From NCBI GenBank assembly GCA_943735955.1, contig OX030957.1, positions 7,361,257 through 7,425,256 on the forward strand: DNA of 64,000 bases, in the 5' to 3' direction. The notes beneath the pieces are model-generated. The model was given only the letters and a program-made list of their open reading frames with translations. It was not told where the DNA came from and ran no database searches. Position 1 is the first letter of the stretch. Every line of letters starts with the position of its first letter. The stretch comes from Piscicola geometra (taxonomy: Eukaryota; Annelida; Clitellata; Hirudinida; Piscicolidae). Position numbers and translations under genes: made by a program. Shown here piece by piece: positions 26,894 through 58,556 of this stretch.

Positions 26894-28192
26894 ATGAGAT
26901 ACACAAATCCATTTCAAGGCAAGTACATAAGACTTTCAACTTCGGAGTCAGGCAAGCCGGAGTTCAAGTTTAATGCACTAAATGGCCCTAGTTACTATTC
27001 CTATGAGATCCCTGACAACAAGTACTCTTCAACGTTCACCTACGCTGACTACCTTGGAGTCAATGTAGACGTGGAACCTAGCAAACCTACGAACACATGC
27101 GTCTTTTGTTCCGTTGTGGCCAATTTCTTGTGCTACGCTCTTTTTATCTTCACTCTCCCTTTCTCTCTCATCTTCACTCTCAAGATGATAAAATCCTATC
27201 AGAAAGTAGTCATTTTCAGACTGGGCAGATACCTGGACACTAAAGGATCTGGCTTCACTATAATATTTCCATGCATTGATTCATGGCAGAGGGTTGACAT
27301 GAGGATGAAGGCATTCAGTGTGCCCCCACAGAAGATCATCACCATTGACAACGCAGTGATTGAGCTGGGTGCAGAAATCTACCATAATGTGGTGGACCCT
27401 CTGATGTCGATCAAGAACATCCAGGACTTGAATCATTCCACCAGGATCCTGTGTCAGACCAGCCTGCAGAAGCATGTGGGCAAGCAAAAACTCTCTGAGA
27501 TTGAGACGATGCACTACTCACTGAATGAAGAGCTGAGGAAGGACATCAACTTCATTGTGAAGAAGTGGGGAGTGGAGGTGACAAAGGTCGAGTTGTCGTC
27601 CTTGAAGTTGTATTCAAAGCCCAGTGAGGAGCCGGAGGATTCGAGCAACCCACTGAGTCTCTTGGGCCCTGTCCTCTTTCCTCCTGGCTCATCGAATCCG
27701 CCTGTCGAACAACTCAAGCACTTCTTTGGCTTGAATGTGGAAGAGAATCGTGCTGCGAGGTCAGACGAAGCCATCCTGATCGAGAAGAGCCAGCAGAGCA
27801 GTCACCTCGCCCAGACGAGTGAGAAGGAAATCAACCAGTACGTGGACATCTTCATCGAAAACGTCAATCTCAAGCTGGGCAACATCAGCATCAAGGACTT
27901 CCATCTCATCTACAAGTTCATCCTTTTGCCAGATGGACCAGTGGTTCAACAACATGACAAGATGATCTTCTTCCTTGACTTGAAGAATGCAGGGGGCAGA
28001 GTGGGCAGAGGCTATCCGTACAACGAGGAGCCTGACGTGAGTCTGACGCTGAACAGACGTACCCTGAAGGAACTCCTCTCGAAGCAACTGACCCCCTTCA
28101 ATGCATTCATCGAAGGCAAGCTCATCATCTCAGGAGACCTGCGTGGCGGCATGAAGTTGGGAAACCTCATCGAGCAGATAAAGCACATCTGA
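26894..28192 (+). CDS. STOML1: STOML1 / UNC-24-like: stomatin domain fused to SCP2 domain
   Basis: Membrane protein related to STOML1 of vertebrates and UNC-24 of nematodes, implicated in late-endosomal cholesterol movement and ion-channel regulation. A single exon encodes 432 residues from the ATG at 26894; the frame is open from 26882 but the preceding codon is GTG. A hydrophobic hairpin at about residues 74-96 (NFLCYALFIFTLPFSLIF) is followed by the stomatin/PHB domain, with FRLGRYLDTKGSGFTIIFPC and the DMRMKAFSVPPQKIITIDNA stretch, to about residue 255. After a Pro/Ser linker comes an SCP2-like domain from about 315 to the end, with FFLDLKNAGGRVGRG and LISGDLRGGMKLGNL. The order PHB then SCP2 is diagnostic. 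The lack of introns stands out among its many-exon neighbours. Divergent from CDC27. Confidence 0.93.
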   Translation: MRYTNPFQGKYIRLSTSESGKPEFKFNALNGPSYYSYEIPDNKYSSTFTYADYLGVNVDVEPSKPTNTCVFCSVVANFLCYALFIFTLPFSLIFTLKMIKSYQKVVIFRLGRYLDTKGSGFTIIFPCIDSWQRVDMRMKAFSVPPQKIITIDNAVIELGAEIYHNVVDPLMSIKNIQDLNHSTRILCQTSLQKHVGKQKLSEIETMHYSLNEELRKDINFIVKKWGVEVTKVELSSLKLYSKPSEEPEDSSNPLSLLGPVLFPPGSSNPPVEQLKHFFGLNVEENRAARSDEAILIEKSQQSSHLAQTSEKEINQYVDIFIENVNLKLGNISIKDFHLIYKFILLPDGPVVQQHDKMIFFLDLKNAGGRVGRGYPYNEEPDVSLTLNRRTLKELLSKQLTPFNAFIEGKLIISGDLRGGMKLGNLIEQIKHI

Positions 28193-28559
28193 GTCTCTTG
28201 CTGTCTGTGTTTTATACAATGATTGTAACAACTCCTGAGGTTTACATTACATTCTTAATCTTAAAGTTAAAGAACAATGACAAATGAAATGAAAATGACA
28301 ATTGAAAGGATTTTATTTGTATTATGCACATCTTTCCTTCATGTTTCTAGTCATTTTGTAAAACATTTTGTTATGTTCTATCACTCGTTTCGACGAGTTA
28401 CATTGAAAACGCTTCACAATGAAATCGTCACGTTTGAGAAATTTCAAATGTAGAAAAATTGTAAACGTTGACAAATAACTTATATTGTGAGGCGTTTTCA
28501 ATGCATACCGTGTAGACGAGCTGTCGTTATCGTTGTGGCATTCACAGTTTTGTCTGACC

Positions 28560-29400
28560 GACCCATCAAGGTCTCATGCGTAGCAAGCATTTGAACACTT
28601 CCCCTCTTCATTCTCTCTCAGAGCTTCACCCCAGTTGTGGTGTGCATGAGCTTTTTTCTCTCTTTTTACGGCTTCTCTGCAAATCCCAGAAGTGGTCCGG
28701 AGTATCTTCTACCGCTCTACATAGTTCACAGTTGGCATCTTCTTTGAAGATTTTTCCGTGGAAGAATGTGGTGGCTAGACATTGGCCACTGCGTAGTTTG
28801 GCCAAAAGTGTATCGTTTCGCCTACACGTGTTGTCTTGCCTTTTTACCGTGGCGCTGTAGACTCTGTATTGGATCCGTCACTTCAGGAAGATCAATAAGT
28901 TTCTTGAGGATGCTCTTGATTGCCGACCACGGGACACACTGGATGTTCGTCTTGGCTTGCGGTTCTGTATGTTGCCTCGTTACCTTGGACACCAGTTTGA
29001 CCAGGAATTCACTGCACCGTCACAGTGTTGCTTCGACTTTGAAGTTGTGTTGAAATGTTGCTTTGGAGAAATCTTCCTTTGACCTGTTGAGGTGAGGCAC
29101 TTTTAGTCTTCTTTGCGAAGCCTTCATGCTCAGTTTTTCCATCACATAGTGTTTATAAGCTTTAATGTAGTCATCTAGGGGTGTGAATGTTTTTTAGCAA
29201 GTTTTCTTGAAAGCTATCGTAGATATCTTGTGACAAGCGCACACAATATCCCGTTAATTGCAACCGTTGCGAACCCATCTTCCAGTCTTTAATGATCCTT
29301 TCGTTTCCAGCCAGTAATCCAGTTTTAAGCGGGAGGGAAAGTGACGCATCGTGGTCTACATCGTGCCGGTTTTTGTTGTTTTTTGGGACTCGTTCCAACT
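28560..29400 (-). mobile_element. Degenerate non-LTR retrotransposon 3' remnant (RNase H and RT C-terminal region)
   Basis: The minus strand, read across frames, gives an RNase H-like end (IPGQTGVQGNEATYRTAS) at about 28945-29005. About 28650-28840 gives a reverse-transcriptase C-terminal Cys region (LLAKLRSGQCLATTFFHGK, then CELCRAVEDTPDHFW). Stops and frameshifts interrupt it. RNase H together with a C-terminal Cys motif suggests an I/R1/Tad-like rather than L2-like element, so it differs from the LINE at 58557. It lies between STOML1 and RAD51C. Confidence 0.6.
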
Positions 29401-29670
29401 CTTACTCACTTACTTCTGCATAAACAAATTTTACATTCCGCTTTCTAATGCACATTTATTCATTGTTTTTTTTTCTAAATTAGATACCACTATTATTTTA
29501 TGTTAATATTTACAGTTTTGCATTATTTTATTTATTTATTAAACATCTTCAAATCAAATAAAAGGCCGTTTGGGTTGAGGCCACTTTGAAATTACTGTCT
29601 TTTACTTGAGAGCTATTTACTTATTTTATAAAAATTGTAAAAATAAAAATAAAGTTTAAAAAGAGTAAGC

Positions 29671-31583
29671 CTATTCAATCTCCCTCTCCGGACACAAGCA
29701 GTCCCTAATGCCAGCAGCCTGTGATGGTTCAAGTTGTCATTAACATGCAAAATATTATTTTAACAAATTATTTGTACCAAAATGTATTAGCTTTTCAATG
29801 TTCATGTAAATTACTAAGACAAACTTTAATTTGATACTCGATAAATCAGCAGTACTCACAGTGATCTGGTAGGCGGCGGAGCAGTCACGCTTGCTTGGTG
29901 ACTTGTAGAGCAAGGCCTTTCTCTGCATACTCGAAGGTTTGTCGTTGAACCCAGCACGCCCATCGTAATTGTCATTGAAGCATTTATTTCTGTGACTTGT
30001 ATCATCACCATCCACATCACTACTACCACCACCCCAATGCAGGATAATTCTATACGTGCAATTATGACCCCACGCCTCTCCGAGTGCTGGTACCATACTG
30101 TACCTTCCCCCACTGTTGTTGCCGTGGTGTTTCATCGTCATGTGGTTGACTAGAACCACGGCAAGGCGGTGTTCGAGACAGAGGCGACTGAGGCTCTGCG
30201 ACAGGAAGCTCAAGTGCCGGTTGCGAAGGGAAAAGTCGTCGATGTCCTGTCTGAAGACGTGCGCTACACTGTCTACCACTATCAACCTGACCTGTGCGCG
30301 TGGAGTGGCTTTCGGGTGAGAGATACTGGAGAGGTTTCGAGTGGGTTGGGTGGATGGATGATGAGGAAGTTATGGTTTATGAAGCATGTGGTTAGATAAG
30401 AAGATTCCCAAAATAACCTCAGTGAAGGAACAAGAGTCCACTCAATTTAAAACAAAATATTACTACATTCAAGTGTACACACAATGGCTATCACCACCAC
30501 CACCCACAAGACGCATTACTTTTGGGTGTTCTTTGAGGAATGCTTCAAGGGTGTGGAGGAGAGCAATGAGTTGTGTGTAGTCATAGCAACGGAAGTAGTG
30601 GATGTGAGAAAGGATGTTGCGCACGTGAAAGTCCTTGAGAGATTCTTTACAAGACGTGTGATGGGTTAAAACTTGTATTTGAATTCAAAGTAATGTACAA
30701 ATTGAATAATAATTCAAAAAAATAATAAAAAACAATTAATTTCTAAAAAAATGAACACAAACTCCTATGATCCACCTTCAGACAACATATCAGCTTCTTT
30801 TACGAGAGAATGGCAGTGTAGGACGGCAGACTTGGCGATCTCGACAGCCCTGTCCACCATGAAGCTGCCTTCTGTATCGATGTACAGTGCCTCGCTCTCA
30901 AGGCCGTCACACATGTGTGGAATTTGTACATCAACTGCTAACTGGATGCTTGTGGTTGCAGTGATATGGTTATGAATTTTGAGTGAATGAGATTTATGCT
31001 TGTTAAATGGATGCTTTGAAAATTCTTAAAAATATTTTTTTCACAATAACAATGAAAATTGGTATATAAATATACCTTTATGAATAATAGCTTTAACTGT
31101 TATAGTATGACATCACATTCAATACCATAGCTGAGTTTTGCCTATACCAGGAGGTCCACATATCTCAGTTATCTTTCCCAAACAAATTCCTCCATCCAGC
31201 AACTCATCCAAGCTGGAAGAAAACGTAATTATGTGCTGTTTGTCCTTTCTCAAAAGCTCATCTCCTGATGATACATTCCCAGATGTGAGAAAGTTATTAT
31301 TTCTCTTTAGAACATTTTCAGTAAGGTATGTCAGCAAAGACAAGGCTTCTTCAACGCTTATATCAAGTTCTGTAGTGAGTTCTCATCATTAAGACTTAAT
31401 GATTAAGTGCTATATAAATTTATTTGATTGATTAATTTGAACCCCTTTCAAAAATGTAAATCAACCTTTGCTGAGCTCAAAAGCTTTGTAATCAACAACG
31501 TCTCCAACAAGCGAGAATCCTGTTTTTTCCAGCTGGGTGAGTATAAGCTTGTCTAAAGGCAAACTTGAAAGCTCTCTTTCCAT
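29671..31583 (-). CDS. RAD51C: RAD51C, RAD51 paralog ATPase of homologous recombination
   Basis: RecA-fold ATPase that joins the BCDX2 and CX3 complexes and loads or remodels RAD51 in DNA repair. Minus-strand exons 31583-31466, 31369-31126, 30948-30776, 30644-30520, 30291-29860 and 29718-29671 give 379 residues (human 376). Landmarks: N-terminal [33 protein letters not shown], Walker [57 protein letters not shown], Walker [38 protein letters not shown] and [10 protein letters not shown]. These fit RAD51C rather than XRCC3 or RAD51D. An extra acidic segment between ILHW and LLYKSPS may be an unspliced in-frame intron (29923-30015); without it the protein has 348 residues. The short intron 31370-31465 holds a LINE 3' tail. 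Confidence 0.93.
31395..31437 (+). mobile_element. LINE 3'-tail remnant in a RAD51C int​ron
   Basis: AAGTGCTATATAAATTTATT followed by TGATTGATTAAT matches the 3' end of the LINE at 58557-60503 (GCGCTATAGAAATCTATTTG then TTGA repeats). Only the tail is present. Confidence 0.55.
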
Positions 31584-32130
31584 TTGAGATTTTAGCTATT
31601 TTTAAAGGTAAACTTATGTATGAAATAAAAAGTGAATTCCATGAAAAATTTAAAATGTGTTCAATTATTTAAAAAAAAGTCAAATAAATTGTTGTTTATT
31701 ACATCTAATTGAGATATTTTTTAAAATAGCCATGTTACTTAATTAATCTAGTTTAAACGAATAATTATGTTCAATAAACTGCAGTATACATTGTAAAAAC
31801 TTGCTTCTTGTTTTAAGTCACTTTACATCTTTTAGATCTATTTTAATTAAATAATCTTCACTGAAAGAAGATAAAACAAGTCCAACTAGTGAGTAAAAGA
31901 TTCCGTTTTAAAATTAACAATAGAATTACTAATAATAAATTGTATCAATACCATTTATCATTTTATAAATTTGAAAATGAAACTTGAAACAGAATCAAAT
32001 CTATTCTAAACATCCTTGGATTATGACCAGATTATATCCAAATTCAACAATACTCATTCTAGAGCTTTAAAATAAATAATGTTTCAAATATTGGAAAAGA
32101 GAAATTAAAGACTAATCGAACGAATTCACG
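31584..32130. other. Intergenic, RAD51C 5' flank and homeobox gene 3' flank
   Basis: AT-rich with no supportable gene. It should hold the RAD51C promoter and the 3' UTR of the homeobox gene. Confidence 0.5.
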
Positions 32131-35100
32131 TCAAGTTTCGGAACTATCTTGATTTTTGTAGCACAACACCCTTCCTTCCATGCTCCCGTAGTTACTTTCA
32201 CGCTTCTTCAGTACCATATTTATACCACCATTTTCTAAACTCCTTTCCACAGTTGTGTACATATTATTAATGGTGCGTGTGTTGGCATCTGAACGATCGT
32301 TTAGTGGCTGAAGAGGTAGGCTAGAAGGAATGTTTGAACAGTTGATTTCTAGCTTCTGCCTTTTCACTTTTGCCCTGTGATTTTTGAACCAGAGTTGTAC
32401 GTTCTTTGGTTCCAGTGATGGGAATCTTTGTCTGTAAGGTAATCTGTAAACGTATCATTAATGTTTGAATCTTCGAATGTGAAAGGAAATAATCATGAGA
32501 TTTTCAAAAAAAATGAAGTTTGATCATGCAATGATTAAAGCACCTGTACATTCAATCCAAAAAAGATTCTCATGATAGAACGAATAATCTCACTCACCCA
32601 AGCACAAACCTGTTAAGTTCTTCAGTGTACTGCTCGATCATGAAAGCGGAAGGATGGGTGTCGTCGTTGAACCATCGTTCCAAGCGAGGAATCTCAGTGA
32701 GGGGGTCGATGAAAACCCTCGATCTTTTACGCCTGTCTCCGTCACTGCTGCATGTGCCTTTGAGGGGAAATGGTGTTTTTCGGATTGTGGAATGGTCTTG
32801 AAATGTTATGGGAGAAACGTTTAGTTTGGCTTAAATGTTTAAGAATATTTTATAATCAACGAATGTTGAGTTATTCATTTCTTTTACCCCAAAATAAAAA
32901 GTAACGTTCTAATTATATAAAATCTTCTCACCATCTTGGCTTTCACTGGGACTGTTTGCATTGTTGTTACTCTTCTCGGCATCAGTGCCAACCACCGCAG
33001 CAGCCATGGCAAACATTTTGGCTGAGTCAAAGTTGGAAGAAGTGTGAGAGAAGTGGCTTTGCGGCGGGTAGAAGAAGGATGCAGGGTGGCGGAGACAGTG
33101 CAGGTTGAAGGCCTGAGACATGGCAGCGTGGAAGGTGTGCATGGCGTGCTGTCTTCTTTGGCGCTCTTCCACTTCATATTGCTCATACTTTCTGTCTTCT
33201 TGCATGTTTTCCTTAGTTCTGTCATCCATCCCACTTTCCATCCTGTTTTCCGTTCTATTATCTGTCTTTTTGTCTGTCTTGTCGTTGCTGTTGGAGTTTC
33301 TGTAACTGGGCACGCTGTAGTTTGATTTGCTCCACCGGGTTGCCATGGTGCCATCGAAGTACAAGTTGTAGTTCAGCGGCATTCTGCTTTCGAACACTGG
33401 ACTCCAGATCCTGTCCTTATTATCACCGTCAGCCTTCAATATTTTCCTGTCATGCTTTCCCAAATCATTAGGCTCTGGCATGCATCTTTTGGCACAATTC
33501 CACTCAACGAAAGGACTTGTTGATTCGCCGTTTGAGTCAATGACGTTGCTTTGAGAAGGGGTTTGGAGGCTCTGTGAGAAGATAAAGCTTTTGCTGTCGT
33601 AGCAGCTGATGGCGTCCCGGTGCCTCGAAACTTGGTTGAGGAAAGCACTGTTCAGAAACTTGGAGTCGAGAGTGAAAGGGGGGTCTGTGGTGGGTCGCTT
33701 GAGCTCAGTGTTTTTTTTGGAAAAGTGCGAGTTGTTGATGTTGCCTTCCTTGAAGGACTTGTTGATGGTGCTGTTGAATGCGCTGTCACAAAGAATGGAA
33801 GAATTCGAGATTTTATGTTCAGATGTCGTTCCAGCTACGGAGTTTTTGTCATTCAAAACAGAACCATTTTCAAACTGTCTTTGGCTGTTAACGCAGTGTG
33901 TGTAATGAACCGAATTAACTAAATCTTTGTTGCTCAACATATTTTCTTCGGAGAGAACGCTTTGCTTAACGTGAGTGTTGAACACATTGCCAGACGTATT
34001 GTAACTTAACTTTAAACATTCATTCGCCAGAGCGTTGTTTTTCGTGTTTTCGAAATCTGCAGGCTGTTTGTTGAAGCTATCGAGACGGGTTCCAGAAGCA
34101 TCGTTTGTCTTCAAATCGTTCACCTTCACAATGGTATTGAGCGGCACCCTTTTGTGTTCTGCTTGCAGGTTTGGCATTCCAGGATTACAATCCTCGTGCA
34201 AGATAGACGGTAATGAAGTCTTTGTAATCCTCTCGCAAAATCCCATCTTTTGTATCTTCTTGTAGAATAATTCTCTGTTCGCATGACTATCGTTCATATG
34301 AAGATTATTTTGTTGATAATTGACTTTCAATTTAGACAAATTGTCATCGAAATCAATTGTATTTGATCTCATCTTCTCTATTTGTCCATTGGTTTGTTTC
34401 ACATTATCGGCCAAAGAGACCTCGGAATGATTTTTGCTGTTGACATTCAAGATAGTTTTCCTGGTCTGCACGCTGTGGTGCCAGCTGCTGAAGAGCTCGA
34501 ATTGGTCTTGGTCGATCGAGGAAGTATGCAGACAGTTTGCAATGAGTTCCTGAAAGACATTTACAACGTTTCTTTATTTAAGGGGAAAAATAAATAATTA
34601 AATTTTACAGAAAACTATTCACTTTGATCTAAAATAAAACTTGATTAATAATAGTTTCACTCAATTCAAAGAATATTATTGTAAACTATCATTTAAAATG
34701 TCTTGCACTAATTTGTTTAAATCTATTGAGAATCTCACGGGACTGAGAGGGCAATGGTGTTCAGAAAGAAGAGTCGAGTTGTGGCGAAGATAAAATTCTA
34801 AAAGTTTGTTCTTCACTCCATTCCACTCCTTAACACCGCTTCTGTTTGATGGAATGAGAAACAGTCTATAGAATGTGTTTGGTTGTCTCAAAGATGAGGA
34901 TTTCAAGCTCAATGATTTATTTCATTGAAGGAGAAGCTCTTAATGAAAGTTGTTCATAGAAAAAAAATTTAATGAATGAATATTGTTTCAAAAATTAAAT
35001 TAGGGAAAATTAAATATAAGGAATGAATGATGGTCAAAAGTTCGTTCTTTAAAAACGATTCTTTTCAAAAAAACTAAAAAGTGTTATTTGCCAAATGAAG

Positions 35101-36537
35101 ATATGTTAGATTTAAAAGCGAATGCTGTGTATTTATCAATTAGGAGCGATGTCAGCACATACAAATCCCTCTCAACACCCTTCCAAGCCTAACACCGTCC
35201 ATATCAATTAACTTACTCCAATTATTCACTTTTTATCCCTTCAAGTGGCCACCCATCAAGACTTAGCATTTTATATTTAATGAAACCAATATTTAAAAAG
35301 TTTAAGTTTCCATTGTAAATTTTTGATATTTTCACCACTTTTATTCGAAGAAAGTAACTCGTCTTTTTGAATTAATTGTTTAAATACTCGCTTCTAGCAG
35401 GCAGCTTAGTTCATCGTTTTTGCTTTTTCGGCAAAGACTTAAAAGTCCATTAGTATCACTACACTTTCAACCTTTCATTCTCTTTAAAATTTAAATAAAT
35501 TACAGTCCATGCTTTAACCTTTCATTGGAAAATCTTCGAATACGTAGGCGGTGTTAACTGTTAGAAAAGTCAAAATGCTGAAACAGTGCTTAAAATCAGT
35601 TTGGTTAAATGAAATTCGAAAATGAAAATATTAGTTTCTAAATATTTAAATCGATTAAGTTTTAAAACCAATGAATTAATGTTCAAACTTCATTCCAAAA
35701 AAAGAAAAAAACAATGCAAACGAGCAAAAAATAAAAAGCCATTGAGTAAAACTCAAAAAAGTGGAAAAAAGCACTGACGGCATCTCGAAGATGAAGATGT
35801 AGAGGGTGACGTTAGTGACGTTGGCGAGCACTTGAGCCACCTGCAATGCTGGGTCCTTGCTCAGTGCCTCAATCGGTAGAGGGTTCCAGGCGTCCAGCTG
35901 GATGAAACCTGAACGGTGGTGGTGGTACAGATAGTGTAACCAATAGTAAATGGCCGAAAGGTTTACTAAACAAATATTTGTATAAATTGGTTATTTTCAT
36001 TTAAACTTTCAAAATGTTGCTATACTTTTTTTTAGGATTTATGAGTTAATACAACAAATTATTAATTTTTCAATCATTTTAGATTCACTCATCAGTTTGT
36101 AATTTCACAATCGATCCCTCACATCTCACAATCATTTCTCGACGCAAACAAGCACCTCGGGACAAGTGGTCGCATTTGTGGGCCAGCGAAGCCTCCTTCA
36201 GACACACAGCCACCAGGTTCAAATACTTGGCACTGCCATTGACCGCAACATTGAGACATTTCTCGCTCGAAACAAAATGTTTTTTTGAAAAATTCCAGAA
36301 AAAGTAAGACAAGATTTCCGAATCGATTGGTTCTTTGTTCTGTAATTGGTGCTCTTGAAGTTCTGACGTAATGCTGTAAATACGACAGTCAATCTCTTTA
36401 TGACTTGCAGGTCTTGCAGGAGTTGGAGGTACAGTGAGTGGAGTGGTCATTGGTACGTGTGTTGGTGCCTCACTCTGCGAACCCCTGGAGAAGTTGGCAG
36501 GATCTGTGTTGAGGTGGGTAAGACTTTTGCTGAACAT
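32131..36537 (-). CDS. Dve/SATB-family homeobox transcription factor (ULD + CUTL + homeodomain)
   Basis: Chromatin-binding regulator of the Drosophila defective-proventriculus / vertebrate SATB group. Minus-strand exons 36537-36156, 35908-35775, 34828-34739, 34549-32932, 32757-32610 and 32431-32131 give 890 residues if the ATG at 36537 starts. The ULD (oligomerisation) domain spans the first two exons: YLNLVAVCLKEASL, then GFIQLDAWNPLPIEALS and VAQVLANVTNVTLYIF. A CUTL-like region follows: EWNGVKNKLLEFYLRHNSTL, HHCPLSP, then ELIANCLHTSSIDQDQFELF. The large fourth exon codes for a Ser/Asn-rich linker with no CUT repeat that I can see. The divergent homeodomain is in the last two exons: RRKRSRVFIDPLTEIPRLE, then helix 3 PKNVQLWFKNHRAKVKRQKL. 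No second homeodomain is visible. The lack of CUT repeats favours Dve over SATB. Exon 34828 was placed by its TTAAG acceptor, the only phase-0 choice. Confidence 0.85.
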
Positions 36538-37001
36538 TGGAAGTAGAATGTTTAATCATGTGGGATGAAAATGTCATTGTGTCGCTGGTGATATTTTGGA
36601 TGAGCATTCCTAAATACACACCCAAACATACTTTCTCTCAAACACTAAAACACAAAATCATACCTTCACACATGAACAACCGAACTAAAACACACACACG
36701 AACAACCTGATGCCTATTTTGAAAGGCAGTTCAACACACAGTCACAAGAAGGCCACTTAAAGACTTCATCAACATTTAATTTAGGGGCGCAAGTTGCTAA
36801 CTGCAATATCATTTAATGCATTTTTTAACTTCAATATCATTAAACGTATATTTTCATATTCTCTTTAAACCTTCTCAGAACTAGAAAACTTTGAGCGTAT
36901 CATGAGCAATGTTGAAACATGAAGAACTTCTAAAGCACCTGAAACACTCCATACACGCTCTACCACGTGGACCAAAGGCTACTTTCTACGCACAAAAGCA
37001 C

Positions 37002-37072
37002 TCCCTGTAAGGACAGAGCGCCTCCGCTGTCGACTGAAACTTCGAGGCATTCATGACGGAACATTCTTCCAT
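37002..37072 (-). CDS. Candidate first coding exon of the Dve/SATB gene
   Basis: ATG at 37072 opens MEECSVMNASKFQSTAEA and ends in phase 2 at a GGA|GTGCTT donor. It joins in frame to an alternative acceptor (TGTTCAG) at 36530-36532, which would begin the next exon at 36529 instead of using the ATG at 36537. The evidence is phase agreement only; the residues match nothing I know. Confidence 0.3.
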
Positions 37073-57513
<20,441 letters not shown>

Positions 57514-58556
57514 GGGTGGTGCTTGAGGAGGCTGTGCAAGGGGGTGGGCATTTAAGGATAGGATGGTTTGGTGGCTTGGTTAGCTTGGTGAGGATTGGAG
57601 GATAGGTTGTTTTAGTGGGTTTGGGTGTGTGTGGGTGTATTGAAATGGTGAGAATGTTTGGAATGGGATGTGTTTGAGTTGGGGGAGAAGTTGGATGCAT
57701 TATTGTTAACAAGAACTGCGCTCGGCTTGGAAGTTTGCTAGGATTGCCTAATGAGGCTGAGGAAGTGTTGAACCGTAACTTTCAAATACTTAAGAGTGAC
57801 TTAATTGTTGTAGTGTGTTGCAGTGGTGGTGCAGTATTTTGTAGTCAGTTTTTGTTTCGCGTCATTGTGCTGTTGGATCATTCAAGCTCAATTGTGTACT
57901 TGTTTCTTCAATGTTCATCGAACAACCGACTTGATTTGTAAATTTCCGAGTTTTTCTAGCTTCGAGTTGTTTAATCCAATCTAATCATCAGTTTGTTTAG
58001 CCTTTATTGCATAGCTCATATTTGTAATATATTATATATCATGTTTTTTAGAGTAAATAAGTTCGTTTAGTTTGCAAGAAATGCCATATCAGCATATATT
58101 TGTATATATACAAAGCATCTTCATTCCTATGAGTGTTGTATTATTGCTTTTGTACGTGAATTTACGAAATCTCGTGGAAAGTAACTTCTTAAAACTGATA
58201 TTGTTGTCGTAGTATTAAGGAGGTATACTTTTAGCATGGGGCGGATTCATGTATATTTTCTTCGATGCATGAAAAATATTTTTGATTTAACAAATGACTT
58301 TCCGATAAGCTTATTAAAGTCCCTATTTACATAATGGTATTTTGTTCGAATAAATGTATATAAGAATCTTTTGAATTCTTTCCAGATATGAAGACTTGAT
58401 GCCAAATGAACAATTTTATTTTTCAGCACAGAGTTCTTCAAACTGATTTTCAAAGATTCCGAAAGAACTCATTAACGTTACTATAGTAATAAATACTGCA
58501 TAAGAAATTCTCTAAAACTTGCAGGTTGAAGAACCAGCAACACTCTGACTTTCATC
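57514..58556. other. NAPRT 3' flank
   Basis: AT-rich with no supportable gene. The first ~200 bp after the stop are G/T-rich. The 82-codon and 68-codon ORFs here look like chance. Confidence 0.5.

Noticed and set aside
28576..29053. Plus-strand ORFs of 94-95 codons
   Set aside because: They are antisense to the degenerate RNase H/RT remnant read on the minus strand.
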